DNA of 64,000 nt from Cyclaneusma minus (lineage: Eukaryota; Ascomycota; Leotiomycetes; Marthamycetales; Marthamycetaceae): the NCBI GenBank assembly GCA_037179335.1, contig JAKZHN010000016.1, positions 682,001 to 746,000 of the forward strand, in the 5' to 3' direction. Position 1 is the first letter of the stretch, and each line of letters starts with the position of its first letter. The position numbers and the translations under genes are program-made. The notes beneath the pieces were generated by a model. That model had not been told where the DNA came from and did no database searches. It saw only the letters and a list, made by a program, of their open reading frames with translations. Shown one piece after another: positions 1-12,982 of this stretch.

Positions 1-1462
1 CAGACACATCACGAGGAAATCCGCGAGGATGTCGTTTTTTACCTTCGTGAAAATGCCGAGCATTTCAAGCATTTCATACCCGTGCCCTCCGCCGGCGGAG
101 GTCGTCGCAATCCCAAGCGCAAGAATGTGAAAGTGGCCTCTCTGCACCCTGAGACCCCTTCGGAGTCGGACATCGACCGCGCCTTCGAGAAGTACCTCGC
201 GGACATGAGCCAGACGGCCACTTGGGCCGATCACAATCCAATCCAAGCCTTCGCCGACGCCTACGGCCTGGTCGTCCAGCTATACCGCAAGGAGAGTGAA
301 TCCAAGACCAACCGCCAGCTCATCACCCCCAATATCAATGGCCGCGACGACATCAAGAGGCCCATGGTCCACATCGCGTACCACGTAAGTTGCGCCAGAC
401 CACCCTATTACTCACCAGTACTAACTTTTAATCCAGGAATGGAACCACTACTCTTGCATTCGAAACCTCGCGGGTCCGCACGAAGGCTTCCCAAAAGTGC
501 AGACTTTGGAGAGCCCCGAGGAAGAAGCCCGCATCAGTGCCGCTGCCACCAAGGCCCGTCACGCCGCGCCTTGGAAAATCAGGATGGTCCAAGGCCGCCT
601 GCCGTATCAATGCGACCTCGAGTGCGTTAAGCTTGCACTCCAGGAACGCAAGGGCAATGTCGAGGCCGCCATCCGTGAGCTATACGACCAAGAGGACCAT
701 GCCAGTGTGGCATCGCAGACGGGGAGTGTGAGCACCCAACGAGACACCGACGATGATGAGGAGGAACTTGGTGGAACCAGGAAAAAGAGTCGATCCAGCG
801 ACGACGAAGACTCGAGCCAGGCCAAGGACAAGAAGCGACCTATCAAGCCTCTCCGAGGCATTATAAAGCTGACATTAAACAAGACCAAGCAGTCGGGATC
901 CCAGTCTCCAGTTGTGCCCGCTGCGTCCGACTCATCAAGCGTCTCTCTGGACGTCTCACCCCTCGCCCTGCTTGAGAATGCAGAGACAGCTCCTAAGCCT
1001 TCGACCCCCCGCACCCCTGTGACACCGTCCAGGGAAAAGTTCACCGACAACGCTCCGAGCCCAGCAGTGGATCTAGCCGTTCGCAGCACCAAGGCTGTTG
1101 GAAAGAGCACTATGCTCGATCCTGTCCAGAACGACCAAGCCAGTTCGCACGATCCGTCTGGCGAGGACAGCGGCAGCGAATACGCCCCCAACGTCAAATA
1201 TCCTTCCACCACTCGCGCAAAGCTTTCTCGAGGCTCCTCCAAGGACCGCAAAGAAGTTGCCCCGAAGAAGCTGAAGCGACTCAGCTCAGGTCGCGACAGA
1301 AAAGCCAATCGGAACGCAGCCGAGACAGCAGCTCGCAAAGATTGCAAGCGCAGCGAGGCGCAGGCGTCGGACGCGTCGAGCAAGACTAGAGATGACAAGG
1401 TTGCCCCGGCTGCTTCTCATGGCAAGCAACCGGGCAAAAGCAAGCAGACCGTTCATGTTTGA
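1..1462 (+). CDS. OTU-family cysteine protease (deubiquitinase), 5'-truncated by window edge
   Basis: The reading frame is open from base 1, so the start lies outside the window. Exon 1 ends at 384 (GTAAGT donor) and exon 2 starts at 437; both junctions are phase 0, giving 469 visible residues. The start of the visible part (THHEEIREDVVFYLREN) matches the helix that follows the catalytic Cys in OTU domains. HIAYH|EWNHYSCIRN spans the intron and carries the OTU catalytic His (the HY-S-R pattern). The catalytic Cys must lie upstream and is not seen. A UBA-like segment follows (LECVKLALQERKGNVEAAIRELY), as in OTUD3, then about 250 residues of low-complexity, Lys/Ser/Pro-rich tail. Expected role: cleavage of ubiquitin chains, with the UBA-like helix aiding ubiquitin binding. 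Family assignment is firm; the subfamily (OTUD3-like) is inferred. Confidence 0.82.
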
Positions 1463-2393
1463 GCGGTGATTTCGTGGTTCTTCGCACCTCTTCCGTTCTT
1501 CGATAGAAGGAACATTGGCAACCTCTGTACTGGTAACCACGTTCCTAGTCCCTCGCACACCCTACCGTTGACCACCGAATACATTCGGGGTAGGGTGTGT
1601 GATACTAGGCTCGTGGCCCAGGTGCTCTGACAGTTAACGGCGCATTCTTCTTGTTCTCTGCAATTACACCGAATACAGTAGGTAGCAGTCGACATGGATG
1701 GATGGCATGATGACTCTCGGAGACTTTGGACGGCATAGAATCTTTCTTTTCGGGCGGCGGGACTGGCGCGACAGTTCGACCTTTCCTTGGCACGATACGA
1801 CTTCTCACGACTTCTCACGGTTTCTCACGGTTTCTCTTCTTTCATGGCGGGGCGGCGTCTGCATTACAGCGAGGATTCACGCATAGTTTGGCGCATGGCA
1901 TGATACCACGGGTCTGGGACTTTTACAATAGCATTCTCGAACAGGATAAAGGAACGGCACGCAGGCATAGGTAAACAGGCGCGCGGTGCTTTGTATGGGG
2001 CATTGTAGATAGTCAGAACATGGCGAATGATCACAGCTTTGAAGCCTTGAACACATGAGATTGATTTGACAGTGGCCCTTGATTTCGGACATGGAAAGGT
2101 GTGAAATGCGTCTCAGGCAAAGGTCGAGCTCTCCTGCAGAAGGGGCCGGCCGGGGTTACGTCGGGAACGAAAGAACTCTCATATGTCGGAGCGACGCTCA
2201 AAAGCTTCCTGCCAAACCAGTCGTCCACTTCTAGTTCTACCACTTCCCACGCCAGCAGCACCTTCGTCGCATCGCAGTGCATCGCATCGTATCGCATCAC
2301 CCGCCACTCCAGTTTCCAGCTCCCCCTCCATTTGCTGGCCTTTGCCCAGAGCTCATTCGCGTCCCTAGAAGCGGTACATAGCAAGCAGCCAGC
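1463..2393. other. Intergenic: 3' flank of OTU gene and tvp15 promoter
   Basis: No gene is seen. Two small structures stand out. An 11-bp perfect inverted repeat (CACACCCTACC at 1556-1566, GGTAGGGTGTG at 1589-1599) with a 22-nt loop lies about 95 bp after the OTU stop. A decamer repeat (roughly four copies of ACTTCTCACG / GTTTCTCACG) lies at about 1799-1838. ORFs here show no recognisable protein. Confidence 0.5.
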
Positions 2394-3058
2394 ATGGACT
2401 ACTCCGACGCATTGTATGTGTTGCGCCTGTCGCGTGCCCCGAACTGAGAGCAAGCACTGATCTGGTACCTCCAGTCGCATTGTGAACCTGGCCGTCGGTG
2501 CCATCATGGTGCTGGGAGGCATTTCACAGTTTTTCCCGCTCGGCTTGTATGTTTCCCCAGTCGAAGAAGTCTGCCGTGGAGAGTGTCGGCGCTGACAGTG
2601 CTTGCAACAACAGCCAATCTGTCATTATCGGATGCTATGTCATAGTATTCGGTCTTGGTAAGTCCAGCTCGAAAGCCCCCGTTCCCGTCCCCTCCATGAA
2701 CCGCATACTGATACCACCTGTCTCATCCAGCAACCGCACTCCTTGAGTTCCAAATCCCTCCTCAGGTCTCCCGCTACGCCTCGTTCCTATTCTCCTTCCT
2801 CGGCCGCGGTATCTGTAAGCTGTCCCCCAGCACCAACGCGTACACGAAGCTTTCCTTGTACAGCTACTGACCGTTCATTTCACAGTCTACATTTTCGTCG
2901 GCTGCATCCTCCTCAACAACGGCGTGCTCCGAATCATTGCCGGCTCTCTCATCGGCCTCGTGGGAGTCGCATACGCAGCCTTGGAATTCATCCCCAGCAT
3001 CGAACCTCCTGCAAATATGCGCGAGGCGGACGGCGGATGGGGCGCCGAGCAGGTCTAA
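2394..3058 (+). CDS. tvp15: Tvp15-like COPI-associated Golgi membrane protein
   Basis: Five exons (2394-2413, 2475-2546, 2614-2657, 2731-2814, 2886-3058) give 130 residues. Every junction has GT-AG borders, and the frame closes at TAA 3056-3058. The product starts MDYSDAFRIVNLAVGAIMV and has four hydrophobic segments, including FQIPPQVSRYASFLFSFLGR and a following YIFVGCILLNNGVLRIIAG stretch. This is the layout of the COPI-associated family (PF08507), to which yeast Tvp15 (about 143 aa) belongs. These are small tetraspan proteins of late-Golgi Tlg2-positive membranes. The short acidic tail after residue 115 faces the cytosol if the topology is as in yeast. The acceptor of exon 3 is ambiguous: using the AG at 2597-2598 adds five residues in frame. 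The 20-nt first exon explains why a simple ORF search misses the gene. Confidence 0.8.
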
Positions 3059-3278
3059 AAACAAACGTCTGCCTATAAATATGCGCTTTAGAGCTCGCGA
3101 CAGGTGGAGGCTCGTGAGACGCTGCTGAGAGGTGCAAGTGCTGTAAATAGGATACGGCGCACAATCGCAGAAGAGAGATGGTCGAGAGGCTCCGAAGCAG
3201 CCACGCTGCATTAGTTGTGTATGGAGTAGTTCTGCCTTTCGATACTAGAAAAGGAGGCAGTCAATTTGTGGCGAAACC

Positions 3279-3860
<582 letters not shown>

Positions 3861-3861
<1 letters not shown>

Positions 3862-4750
3862 TGAGCGAGCTTTGAATTTGTTTTTGTGTGTGAGCCTATG
3901 GACGTTTGGAGCATTCTAGGCGAGGAACCTCAGGATGAAAAAGGATTACTGCTACTGTGCTTCTTGGAACCCTCCAACAAGTTTCGGTCTTCAGCAGCAA
4001 CGCGCTTGGTTCTCGCAGCAAGTTTGTGCTGACAGTCAACTGAGTCTGACACCGATCACTTGTGACTCGAGGATATCACAGAGCTTCTTAACGCCGATAG
4101 AACCTGAGTGATATTTGTTAGTGCCTAGTGACGTGTCTAATACTTTCTCGGCTGTCCATTGAAGAGGTGTTACGACGGTAGTTTTTCTTTCAATAATCAA
4201 TTCAGTTGTCTACGCTCACTTGATTTTGATTTTTGACTCCAAGACGATAGATCCTAGTTGTATGAAGAAATTATAATACCATTTTCCTAGTAGCTTCCAT
4301 GTATCTGATAAACAGGACCTAGATCGAATCCCAATCACCGAGGTTGAACCTGACTACAGTCTTGATTTTGATTTATTGAGTCTGCGTTTATCTAAAGTAC
4401 GCATCCAGAAGCTCAACACGGGTGGGGTGTTCTCCTAAAGCCTGCGTGTCGCAAAATCAACCCCCTATCCTGTTCCCACTGCCGATTTTGACGTACAGTG
4501 TATGCTCCGAACACCATTGAATGCCCGGGCGTGCCTAATCCTAATGCTACCCAGAAAACCCAATCCGCGCTGTAACTCCTTCGACATTTGTCGTGAATAT
4601 ATCAATAAATCATGGAAGTTCGGGAAAGGCAATTGACGGGTCTATACCTAATGAAGTGCTTGCGCTCTCTCAAAGGTCATACGGCCCCCTTGTATCGCTT
4701 TCCAAGTACCCTTGTCTTTCAACATAGTATTCCCCACTATCATTCCCAAC
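3861..4750. other. Intergenic, nothing recognised
   Basis: About 0.9 kb of moderately AT-rich sequence between the assembly scar and the 3' end of sreA. I see no gene, RNA or repeat with support. Confidence 0.4.
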
Positions 4751-6531
4751 CTATGGCTCGCCCAGCTCTTCCAGCTCTCTCTCCTTCGCTTTTAGCAGTT
4801 CTCGCATCCTCTCTGCTTCCCTTTGCAACTCTGCTCTCCTCTCCAACTTTGCACGTTCCCTATGTCTATCTTTTTCGTTCATTGTGCCAGGACTTATCCC
4901 TTGTGAAGGAGCGGGACTCGGCATGTTGGCATACTGCGTGGGAGGCGGCGAAGGTTTTGGCGCTCGTAAAATAGGATCAAGATTCGAGGCATCAGTTTGC
5001 GTGGGCGACCCTTGTTGTGCTGGGTTCAAGATGGATTTGATTGACGAAAGTCGTTTCGAACTGGGGTCCGGCGGCGATAGAGATGTTGTGTTGATAGTTT
5101 GCGGCGGATTACTCGCCTCGGTTTCTGCAGCGGAAAAGGATCGTTTTCGACTGGGGGATAGAAATGAATTTGGTGACAGAGACGTTCGGCGCTGATCCGT
5201 TGAGGGATATGATGTCAGTGGCGGGAGTCGATTCTCGTCTGTCAATGAAGACACCACAGGTTGCGTGTATGGGGCCTGCAAGGAGCTGGTAGACTTATAC
5301 GCCATGGGACCTGAGGAAGGGTGTTGTGGGTGGCCGCTTTGCGATCGCATCATGGATGAAGGCTCCGGAAGAAACGTCATTTGATTGCCGTTTTCGACGC
5401 TTCGCCGGCGAAATCCCAGGTTGACGGAGCCGTCAGCATTTATACTTCCCCGTTGCTGCTCCGGGGTGGTCGCGCGAGGAGAACGCTGGTCATCAGACTC
5501 AGGCGAGCCCATGGAATTGGATGCAACATCGACGATCGAGGTTGAGCGCTGTGTAGCAGGCACGATACGTTTCCTTCGTTTGATAAGAGATTTCTTCATC
5601 GTCACGGGTCTGTGTACGCCGTGAAGCTTGTAATACAGTCCTGACGTTCCATGTTAGCAAGATGAGGAGCTTGAGGTTTTCCGAGTATATATACCGCAAG
5701 CATTGCAGATTGTATGACCACTCATGTCTCGGCGCCACAAAGGCGTAATGGTCGTGCCGCAGTTTTGACAAGCAACCACCACAGTGGTGCTCTGAGACTC
5801 GCTCTGCAAAGCGGCAACGTCAATCGGTGTCGGCCCATCTGTAGACGCAGAAGCACAGGCAGATGCTTGGTCGTGGCTTAAATTGAGCTGCGCACTCTTG
5901 GATACTCTGTTATTGTAGGCTGGGCAGCCGCTGCAGCCTTCTGCCCCACCAGTCCCGTTGCAGCGGCCACCTCCAGGACAAGTGCCCGTTGACATATGGT
6001 CTTGTGCGACATGAGTTGCCTGCATAGCAGAGCTCTGATTCTGAGAGAGTCTCGGCGAAGCTGTCCCCTCAGGTGATGCACGCTGGCTAGCTGGGGAGGC
6101 GACAACAAGGGGCGGCCGTTTCAAGTTCGTAGGGCGGGCGGCATTGCGCGCTTTAAGATATAGCCCACAAGCATTGCAGATTGTCGCGCCATTGGGCGAC
6201 CGCCTCCACAGCGGTGTCCGAGTTGTGCCACAATTACTACCAGACGTTAGCGCTGGACGTCGAAAGCTGCTCGAATGGTGAGGATCCACCTGCAGGCCTG
6301 GCCACTTGGAGTAGTATCCGATGTCGTCGATAGGGGAACCGAAGAGCCACGGTACTGGTTTTCTGGCATCGATCGCGGGGACAGTTGATATATGGATTGG
6401 ACTTCGCCTTCCGATGGCGACGTTCGTGAGTCCTCAGGAGGAGATGCCTGCCGTGAAAGGGCTTGTTTCATGCGGAGTTCACTGGCTCGATGGGCGTCTG
6501 GCTGTGCTACGTGGAGCTGGGATAATGACAT
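4751..6531 (-). CDS. sreA: SreA-type GATA transcription factor, iron-uptake/siderophore repressor
   Basis: Three exons on the minus strand (6531-6290, 6236-5695, 5640-4751) give 557 residues. Both introns are short (53 and 54 bp) with CTAAC-type branch sites. The first splice rebuilds zinc finger 1 (SGQACSNCGTTRTPLWRRS, then CNACG); the second rebuilds finger 2 (CQNCGTTITPLWRRD, CNACGLYYKLHGVHRP). Between the fingers is the family-defining cysteine-rich region with spacing C-x5-C-x8-C-x2-C (CPGGGRC...CSGC). Two fingers plus this region distinguish SreA/SRE/Urbs1/Sfu1 from other GATA factors. The C-terminus ends in a charged heptad stretch (about the last 40 residues), probably a coiled coil. 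Established role of the family: in iron-replete cells it represses siderophore synthesis and reductive iron uptake by binding ATCWGATAA-like sites. No siderophore gene is adjacent. Start: first ATG of exon 1, with no better upstream in-frame start. Confidence 0.94.
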
Positions 6532-7948
6532 GATGGCTTCTTCAAAGTGACTGAGTCAACTCGCCTGGTCCTGTAGAGATCCTCCTTAAGCTGCGACAAT
6601 CCGTTAACTTGTGAACCACAGATGAAAAGGGGTTGCCTTGCACGAGGTTCTAAAAAGATAAAAGAGCGGAAAACTAGACCCGCCCACTTTCAAAGTTGGT
6701 ACGAACGCTGGTTCTGAGGTCTTCCGTGATATGAGAAAGAATAGGGTCAAGGTCAAGCTACCAAAGTCTTGTGATATAGCAGCAGCACCGTATATCGAGG
6801 AGGCGTGTGAAAGTGCCAACAGGTTGCGCAAGTAGCAAATTCTCGGGCTTTGCAGATTATTGCCTTCTTCACTAACGCCTCATCTGCACTTGCAATGCCC
6901 TGTCTCGCCGAAGAATGGGAGCATACGGTCCGGGAGCTGTTAGGACTCTAATGAGATTTTCCTTGGCTCTCAAGACAGCTCTATCCAGGAGCAAAGGCTA
7001 AGTTGTTCCCGGAATTCTCAAGTGATTCCTAATTGGTACGAAAGAATAGAATTAAGTTGCTACTCACAGATATGCTAGCGGACTTGCGAAAGCTTGATTA
7101 GGATAGCAGCGCGAGAGCGATTCAAGTCGCAAGAATCAGGAGAGCAAGTGGCCAGGGGGCGAAGGGACGGGTCAAAGTAGGCCAGCGGCTCGTGATGGTC
7201 GGCTACGGACTCGCTCCCCTTCTCTCCAGAGCGGCAGGTCCACAGTCGTCTGCTTCCTTGGGGGACTTTCGGTCTGGGCTCAAGGAGTTCGAAACGGTGG
7301 TACAGTGCCGGCTTGTCGGGGGACGCAGCGGGCAGCGAGCAGTTGGGTGGCAAGCAGGTCGCCGGTGGGTGGCCAGGAAGAGTCAGTCGTCGGGCTGGTG
7401 TCTACATGTACACGGCGATGTGGCGGCATGCTGAACCAGCAACATTGGAGAATGGGCAGATACAGGCGCAGGCGCAACGGGGAAGCATAGAGAGAGCAGA
7501 TACAAATAATCAGCAAGTCCATCGTCTGGGCAGTGGTCACTAGGTGGTGGACGGTGTCAGGGTCCCGATCCAGCGGGGCGGAAGGCCAACGAACCTAGCC
7601 AATTACGAGGCGCCGATTATAAAGCAACGCCGGCTAGCACAGCCTCCAAGTAGGCGGACCCTCTTTTCAGCCTCTGCTGCATTCCGATGAGCCCACGCCC
7701 CAGGCTCCTGTTTCTGCACAACATCTGCGCAGGCATCGCTTCCAAGCTCAGATGAAGAATGCCAGCTCAAGCAGAAATTCCCACTTACATCACATCACTA
7801 CACATTAGATTGGTGTCTTACCATTCAATTGAATTCATTCATTTCAACCTTAGTGAGCGACGTTGAATCACTCTCGCAGATCTTCCAGGCGCGGCAAAAG
7901 TTGATGTTGAATCACGACCCCTTTCACTTCCCGGCATCCAAGAGAACC
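6532..7948. promoter_or_regulatory. sreA upstream region, 1.4 kb
   Basis: The gap between the sreA start codon and the 3' end of egt1 (both on the minus strand). No credible ORF. The length is compatible with a large 5' regulatory region, as expected for a transcription-factor gene. I did not find a convincing full ATCWGATAA site by eye, so autoregulation is not supported here. Confidence 0.4.
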
Positions 7949-10900
7949 CTAGATATCGCGAACGAGTCTCGCGCCCGCCCACGCATAGGCATAATTGCGC
8001 TGGTACCAGTTCACGCTTTTGTCTGTCAACCAAAGAACTTCATAATACAAGGGCAAGCCAAGGGGCAACCTACCAGCTTTTCCTGCCGGCAATCCGCGGA
8101 TGTGTGGCCCAGGAACCCCCAAGCACAATGTTGTGCTTACCGTCAAAGAAGTCGGCTACGCGTGTCAGTGCAGCACTCTCCGTCACTTCTCAGCCACATG
8201 ACGGCAAAATGGAAGACGTACCGGTGTACTGGGGGTACAAATACATGGGATCAAACCCCTCGTGTCTTTCCAAGGGCGAGCTAGTCCATTCCCAGACTCC
8301 TCCCATCTCGCCCTGCCCTGCCAGCTTGTTACCACTACCGGTCACAGCCACAGGCCGCCAATGCTGAAATCCAACATTAGCACCTCGAAGGTCAACGAAT
8401 ATCTCTTGCGAGACCTTCGCCGCTGGAGATAAAACTTTGGATGGTGGTGATTCTTGTACACCATTGTTGACAAGGTGGCTAATGCAAGAGATTTAGTCAG
8501 CTTGACATGGTACACTTCGTGTTCAGACAGGAGCAGCTGCATACCCATTGACAGCAGGGACTGTCTTTGTAAGCTTCTGATTAGCTTCTCTTCCTTTCAT
8601 AGCATTGACATAGCTATATATGCTGCGAGCTTCCTCAAAGGTAGGGATACGACCCCCCATCCAAGCTGCGCAGCCGTGAAGTTCGTCATACGAAGCGAAA
8701 ACTGGCCAGTCCAGAGCATATTGCAGCGGGACTAGGCCATAGACTGTACGGACGGCTTTGCTGGCCAAGTATGTCTTCAACGACATACTCCTCTGAGCCT
8801 TCCCATTGATATGGCCATTTTTCAAGCCATTTGCTGATGGACTGGTTTCTGTGCTTGGGACATGACCATTTGTTTCATCCTCCGCCCAAGAGGCTGGGAT
8901 TTTGGCATTGTGAGTTTCCACCAGATAGTTTGCATACTGCTGAGTATTAGCAGGTTGTAAATAAGCGTAAGGCCTCGATGTGCTAAAAAGCATACCTCTT
9001 CATTTGTGATCGGCCGTGCTTTGGCGGAAAACGAATGGACGTCTACCACCCTCGAAGGCTTCTCGTTGTCCCTGATAACCTGTCAAGTCCGTTGCATCAT
9101 TACATGCGCCTCAAGAGACTTACCATCCAAAATGTCTGTCGGGGCCAGAATTATCCTCAGGATCATCCAGACCAATAGTGACTTTCTGGGCTGGGATTGT
9201 CACCCACTCGTTGGGGACGCGAGCTTTTTCAGCTATTTCCGCATCCTGTTTGAAATCCGGAGTCTCTGTACCAGGCGGTGGTAGCGTCTTGTCGCTTTGG
9301 AGCATCATGTAAAGCAGGGTCTCCAGGTGCATGACTTCGTGCTCGAAACCAACCCAAATGGCACGTCCAATTGATCTGGAGTCCGTAGGCACCCTAGTCG
9401 TGTAGAGCCTTTCGATCTTAGCTCTCACTTGTCGCTGGTAGTCTAGAATCTCCTCGACAGGAGGCCATTCAGATGGAGTCTCGGAATGCGAATGACACTC
9501 CTCTGGGTTGTCAACATCTGGGTCAATGCCTCTTTCGAAGATCCGTGGATAGTATGATGGTTCACATCGTGGCTCATTGGTTACCTTGGCCAATTGGATG
9601 TCCAGAAACGTAGGAATATGCCCCAGATAGAAGATACAGGCATTCCTGAGCTTGATGGGCTTATTCAACAGCTCATCTTCAGGTATCATGTCCCGAGTCA
9701 CGGTGTCCCATACTGCCCACAGGGCTCTCCAGTCTCCCAGGGATGGTACTGTAGTCGCAGCATACTGTGAAGGCATCAAAGGAAAGGGCATATTTTGCCT
9801 AGAAAGCAGGTGTATATCTGTGATTGATGCTAGATCAGCGGACTTTGAAGTGCGAACTGTCATACAAACAACAACCGGATTGACGAATCGAAATTTAGCG
9901 ATGCTTGCATTGGTAGGTATGAGATAACGAGATTGACTATGGAGCGGGGAAGGAATGGGCTTCCAGGGCCAAGCGCTTCCATTTGTTGTTTACTAAATGA
10001 TGTGATTGGAAAGACTGGCCTTGCTTGCCATATGCCATACTTTATAGATATGACTGGACGCGGTCTTGTGTAACCAAGCCGCCTTCCGCGCCTAAGAGAA
10101 ACAGTGGCGATGGAGGCAGATCGGGTATTACATTTCGCCACTCGGGATACCTGTTTGGTGTCGCCACAGACAAGAATCAATCCCACACCAATTGCTGCCA
10201 ATCGCTGAGGACCATAAGTGTTCCCGTTGGTGTTCCCACTGGTGTTCCCGGGTTTCTATTTCCGTCCTAGCGAAGCCAATTTCGAATTTATTCTAGCCCC
10301 TGAGTGGGGTCCAGAACTTGATCTGGCATCAAAGCAGAGTCCTTAGGCTTGACGGGACACACTTTGCCAGAAGCTGGGCTAGACAGACTTCGTCCTGACT
10401 GCAACGTAGTACAGCACGCTCTGGTGTACAAAACGACGAAGAATGCACAGTCAAGGCCTATGAGCAACGGAAAGTGGTGGCAAGAGCTCGCCAAGGAGTA
10501 CTTTACTCCAGCTTGTGTTATTTACGGGAGTGGTAAGGTCGGTTAAGTCCTCTCTACTTAGAGGGAATTTCGACCAACAATAAGAACAAAGAGAAACAAG
10601 ACGTACTGTAGTTTTCAGTCGTAGAGGTCCATTTACAAACCTCTTTGAGACCAGCTGAGTGCCAAAGCGCTTCGGCGGCATCGGCCGAGTACTTGAGACT
10701 TTGCTCAACCTTGATGCGTTCACCAGCTTTGAACTCGATCCCTCGAAACTCCCTGTCGCAGAGTGGCGAATAATATGCTTCATGTCGACCTCCTTCGCCG
10801 TCGTAGACATATTCGCCAATGACTTCCCACTCATGAATATCAAAAGCCTTCTCGCCGAGAATCCTATTCGCATGCATCAAGCCATTGAGAATAAATCTAA

Positions 10901-12081
10901 AGAGCCAAGGGTCAGTGTCCAAATACAGGTTACTGTTCCAAACTCGAGGTAACCTACTCTCTGGTGACACCCTCGCGATCTGGTACAAGTTAGCCAGTTG
11001 TGTTTCCAGGATTGCATGCAGTAGCAGCCAGATGCTCTACAGAACACAAGCGACCAGGCAAGGCCAAGAGCAACATGTATTATACGGTTGTTCTCCTGGT
11101 TCTCCAAGACCGCGGCCTTTATCCCAGTTTCCACACCAAAAAGAGAAAAACGGGCTCACCATTGTAAGCATGACTATCGTGTATTAGCTTGGTATTAACG
11201 ATGTCAATTATCGTGGGCGGAGACATACAAGACTTTGGCTGGATCCTCGCACCCATCGAGTCCAACAAACATTTTGTCACCTGGCCGTATCAAAGCCCTT
11301 GAAAACCCTTTCAAAAAGGAGGCTGCATCCGGCCGGTTGAAGTTGCCTGACGACGTTGTCAAGAAGGATGACTTGTATCATGCCTCGAACTCACTCACCT
11401 AGGCTAGAGCCCAAGCTCAGAACGCACTTGGGTCGTTGAGCGATTTCCGGTTGTTGCAACCAGTGCAAGCCGTCATCGTATGTTCCGTGGAGCCCGTGGC
11501 ACCTGACGTGCTTCAAAGCGGGCACTTGAGAAAGAGTACGCTCCAACTCGTCGAGGGATAGATCCAAAGCGTAGTAATCAATGTCCTTTCCCGCAGAATC
11601 CAACGCTGCCAGAAGCATGCTCACTTTTCGCAGATTACTGACCCGATGTCAGTAATAAGGTCGTGCAACGTGCTCCCCGGAAACACCAACCCACTACCGA
11701 GTTCGACGAGCATCGAGCCCGACTCGACCTGTCGAGCCATATCAGCAGCATGGTTTGTCAAGACATCTATCTCCGAATTCGTCAGATAGTACTCTGAAAG
11801 GTAAGTAATCTGCTTTTCGTAAGTAGTGTTCTGTGGAAACAATGGCTTCTTACGTCTTCAAATAGTTGCAGGCCCCTTTCGTCGTACAAGATCAACGTGG
11901 GCATTGTTTTCGGACCCCTGGCGGGCTTCAACTTCGACAGGATCTCCTCCTTCAGGTTGATCTCGACAGCCTCGCGGCGAATATCGATGATGTTGAGGTC
12001 TGGAATGCGGGGAGAGGCAAGATCAGGACATTGAGTCTTTTTGTTCAGGGGTACCTGGTGATTCACACCGTTGGGAGCCAT
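7949..12081 (-). CDS. egt1: Ergothioneine synthase Egt1 (EgtD methyltransferase + EgtB sulfoxide synthase fusion)
   Basis: Thirteen exons give 865 residues, close to the usual fungal length of about 870: 12081-11854, 11809-11691, 11637-11399, 11346-11229, 11173-11160, 10979-10958, 10896-10607, 9817-9124, 9071-8996, 8936-8545, 8478-8222, 8155-8074, 8015-7949. The N-terminal half is a histidine-specific SAM methyltransferase (VELGSGN SAM loop; GEGGRHEAYYSP and KVEQSLKYS near its end). The C-terminal half has a DinB-like helical domain with the iron-binding HEVMHLE motif (HxxxHxE), then a formylglycine-enzyme-like domain (GEMGGVWEWTSS, GGSWATHPRIAGRKS, WAGARLVRD). It makes hercynine from His and then the hercynylcysteine sulfoxide. 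Oddities: microexons of 14 and 22 nt, a 789-bp intron between the two modules, a NAGNAG acceptor at 8940-8935, and an AAAAG acceptor at the last intron chosen because it restores frame. Confidence 0.93.
9818..10606 (-). other. 789-bp intron 7 of egt1
   Basis: The donor (GTACGT) follows ENY at the end of the methyltransferase module; the acceptor (CACAG) precedes IHLLSRQ at the start of the sulfoxide-synthase module. The other eleven introns of the gene are 44-180 bp. It holds no recognisable coding sequence; three copies of a GGTGTTCCC-like 12-mer lie near 10220-10255. If unspliced, translation would stop at 10554, leaving a methyltransferase-only protein. Confidence 0.7.
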
Positions 12082-12982
12082 CGTGGACTCGCAAGGGCCA
12101 GAGTAGTCCGGTCGAGAAGCTGAAGGCCAATGCAGGTCCGGTATTGGGGCGTATCAGATCCGTGAATTACAGCAAGCGCGTGTAGCTAACAACAGTGGCC
12201 GGGGTTCTAGAAACTGGGTTTCCTTTGGTGGCTTTATAGGCGTCGAACAGAAATAGACATTGCTGACACAATGTAGTTGGTAAGGAACAAAAGTTTGCAG
12301 AGCGCATCATTAGCCTAAAGGGACTGACATGAGCTTCAGCAGCTTTGAGTGGGACCGTCAGGAATGGACTATTCCGGAGATTCCTAAGCGGCTCCCATAA
12401 GCGGTAATGAGAGCTCCGCAAACTCCACGACAGGCAGATGTCGGAGGACGGCATGGCCTTGCTTGGTTTACGTACTTGCATGTCTATGTACAGTACGTAG
12501 CTGGCTCTCTACATAAGCACCCAGAGCCTCGCGCTCGCAACAAGGCCTGTTGGCGGTCGTATGATTCCAAAGCAAGCAGTATGGCGAGCAGTCGAGGGGG
12601 CCCTGATTGGACGGGCTCCCCGCAAGGCCAGGCACAGGCACAAGAAAGAGCTCGGACAAGATGCACGCCATGGCCACAGACTCGAAGGGCGTGTGGAGAG
12701 GAAGGCCTGGAATTGGCAGATGGGAGACGTCAAGGAGACCGTTCTGCTGCTATGACGTATGGCGTCGCACTCTCGTCGTGCCCGCACGCGGGGAAAAGAA
12801 TGCTTTGACAAATAAGGCCGACTCATCATCATCGATGGGCCTGCGTGCTGGCTGCACCTCGTATGTGGTGCTTTGGGGCCATACATCATGGGAGACAGCT
12901 GTCTGGAAGTTTGTTGGATCGCGAGTTGACGAACATTGAAACGAAAGGCAGCATCCAGTCCAGTCTCCTTCAATCGAAAAGC

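Noticed and set aside
12509..12973. 154-codon minus-strand ORF upstream of egt1
   Set aside because: No recognisable domain and overlapping equally long ORFs on the plus strand; most likely egt1 promoter.
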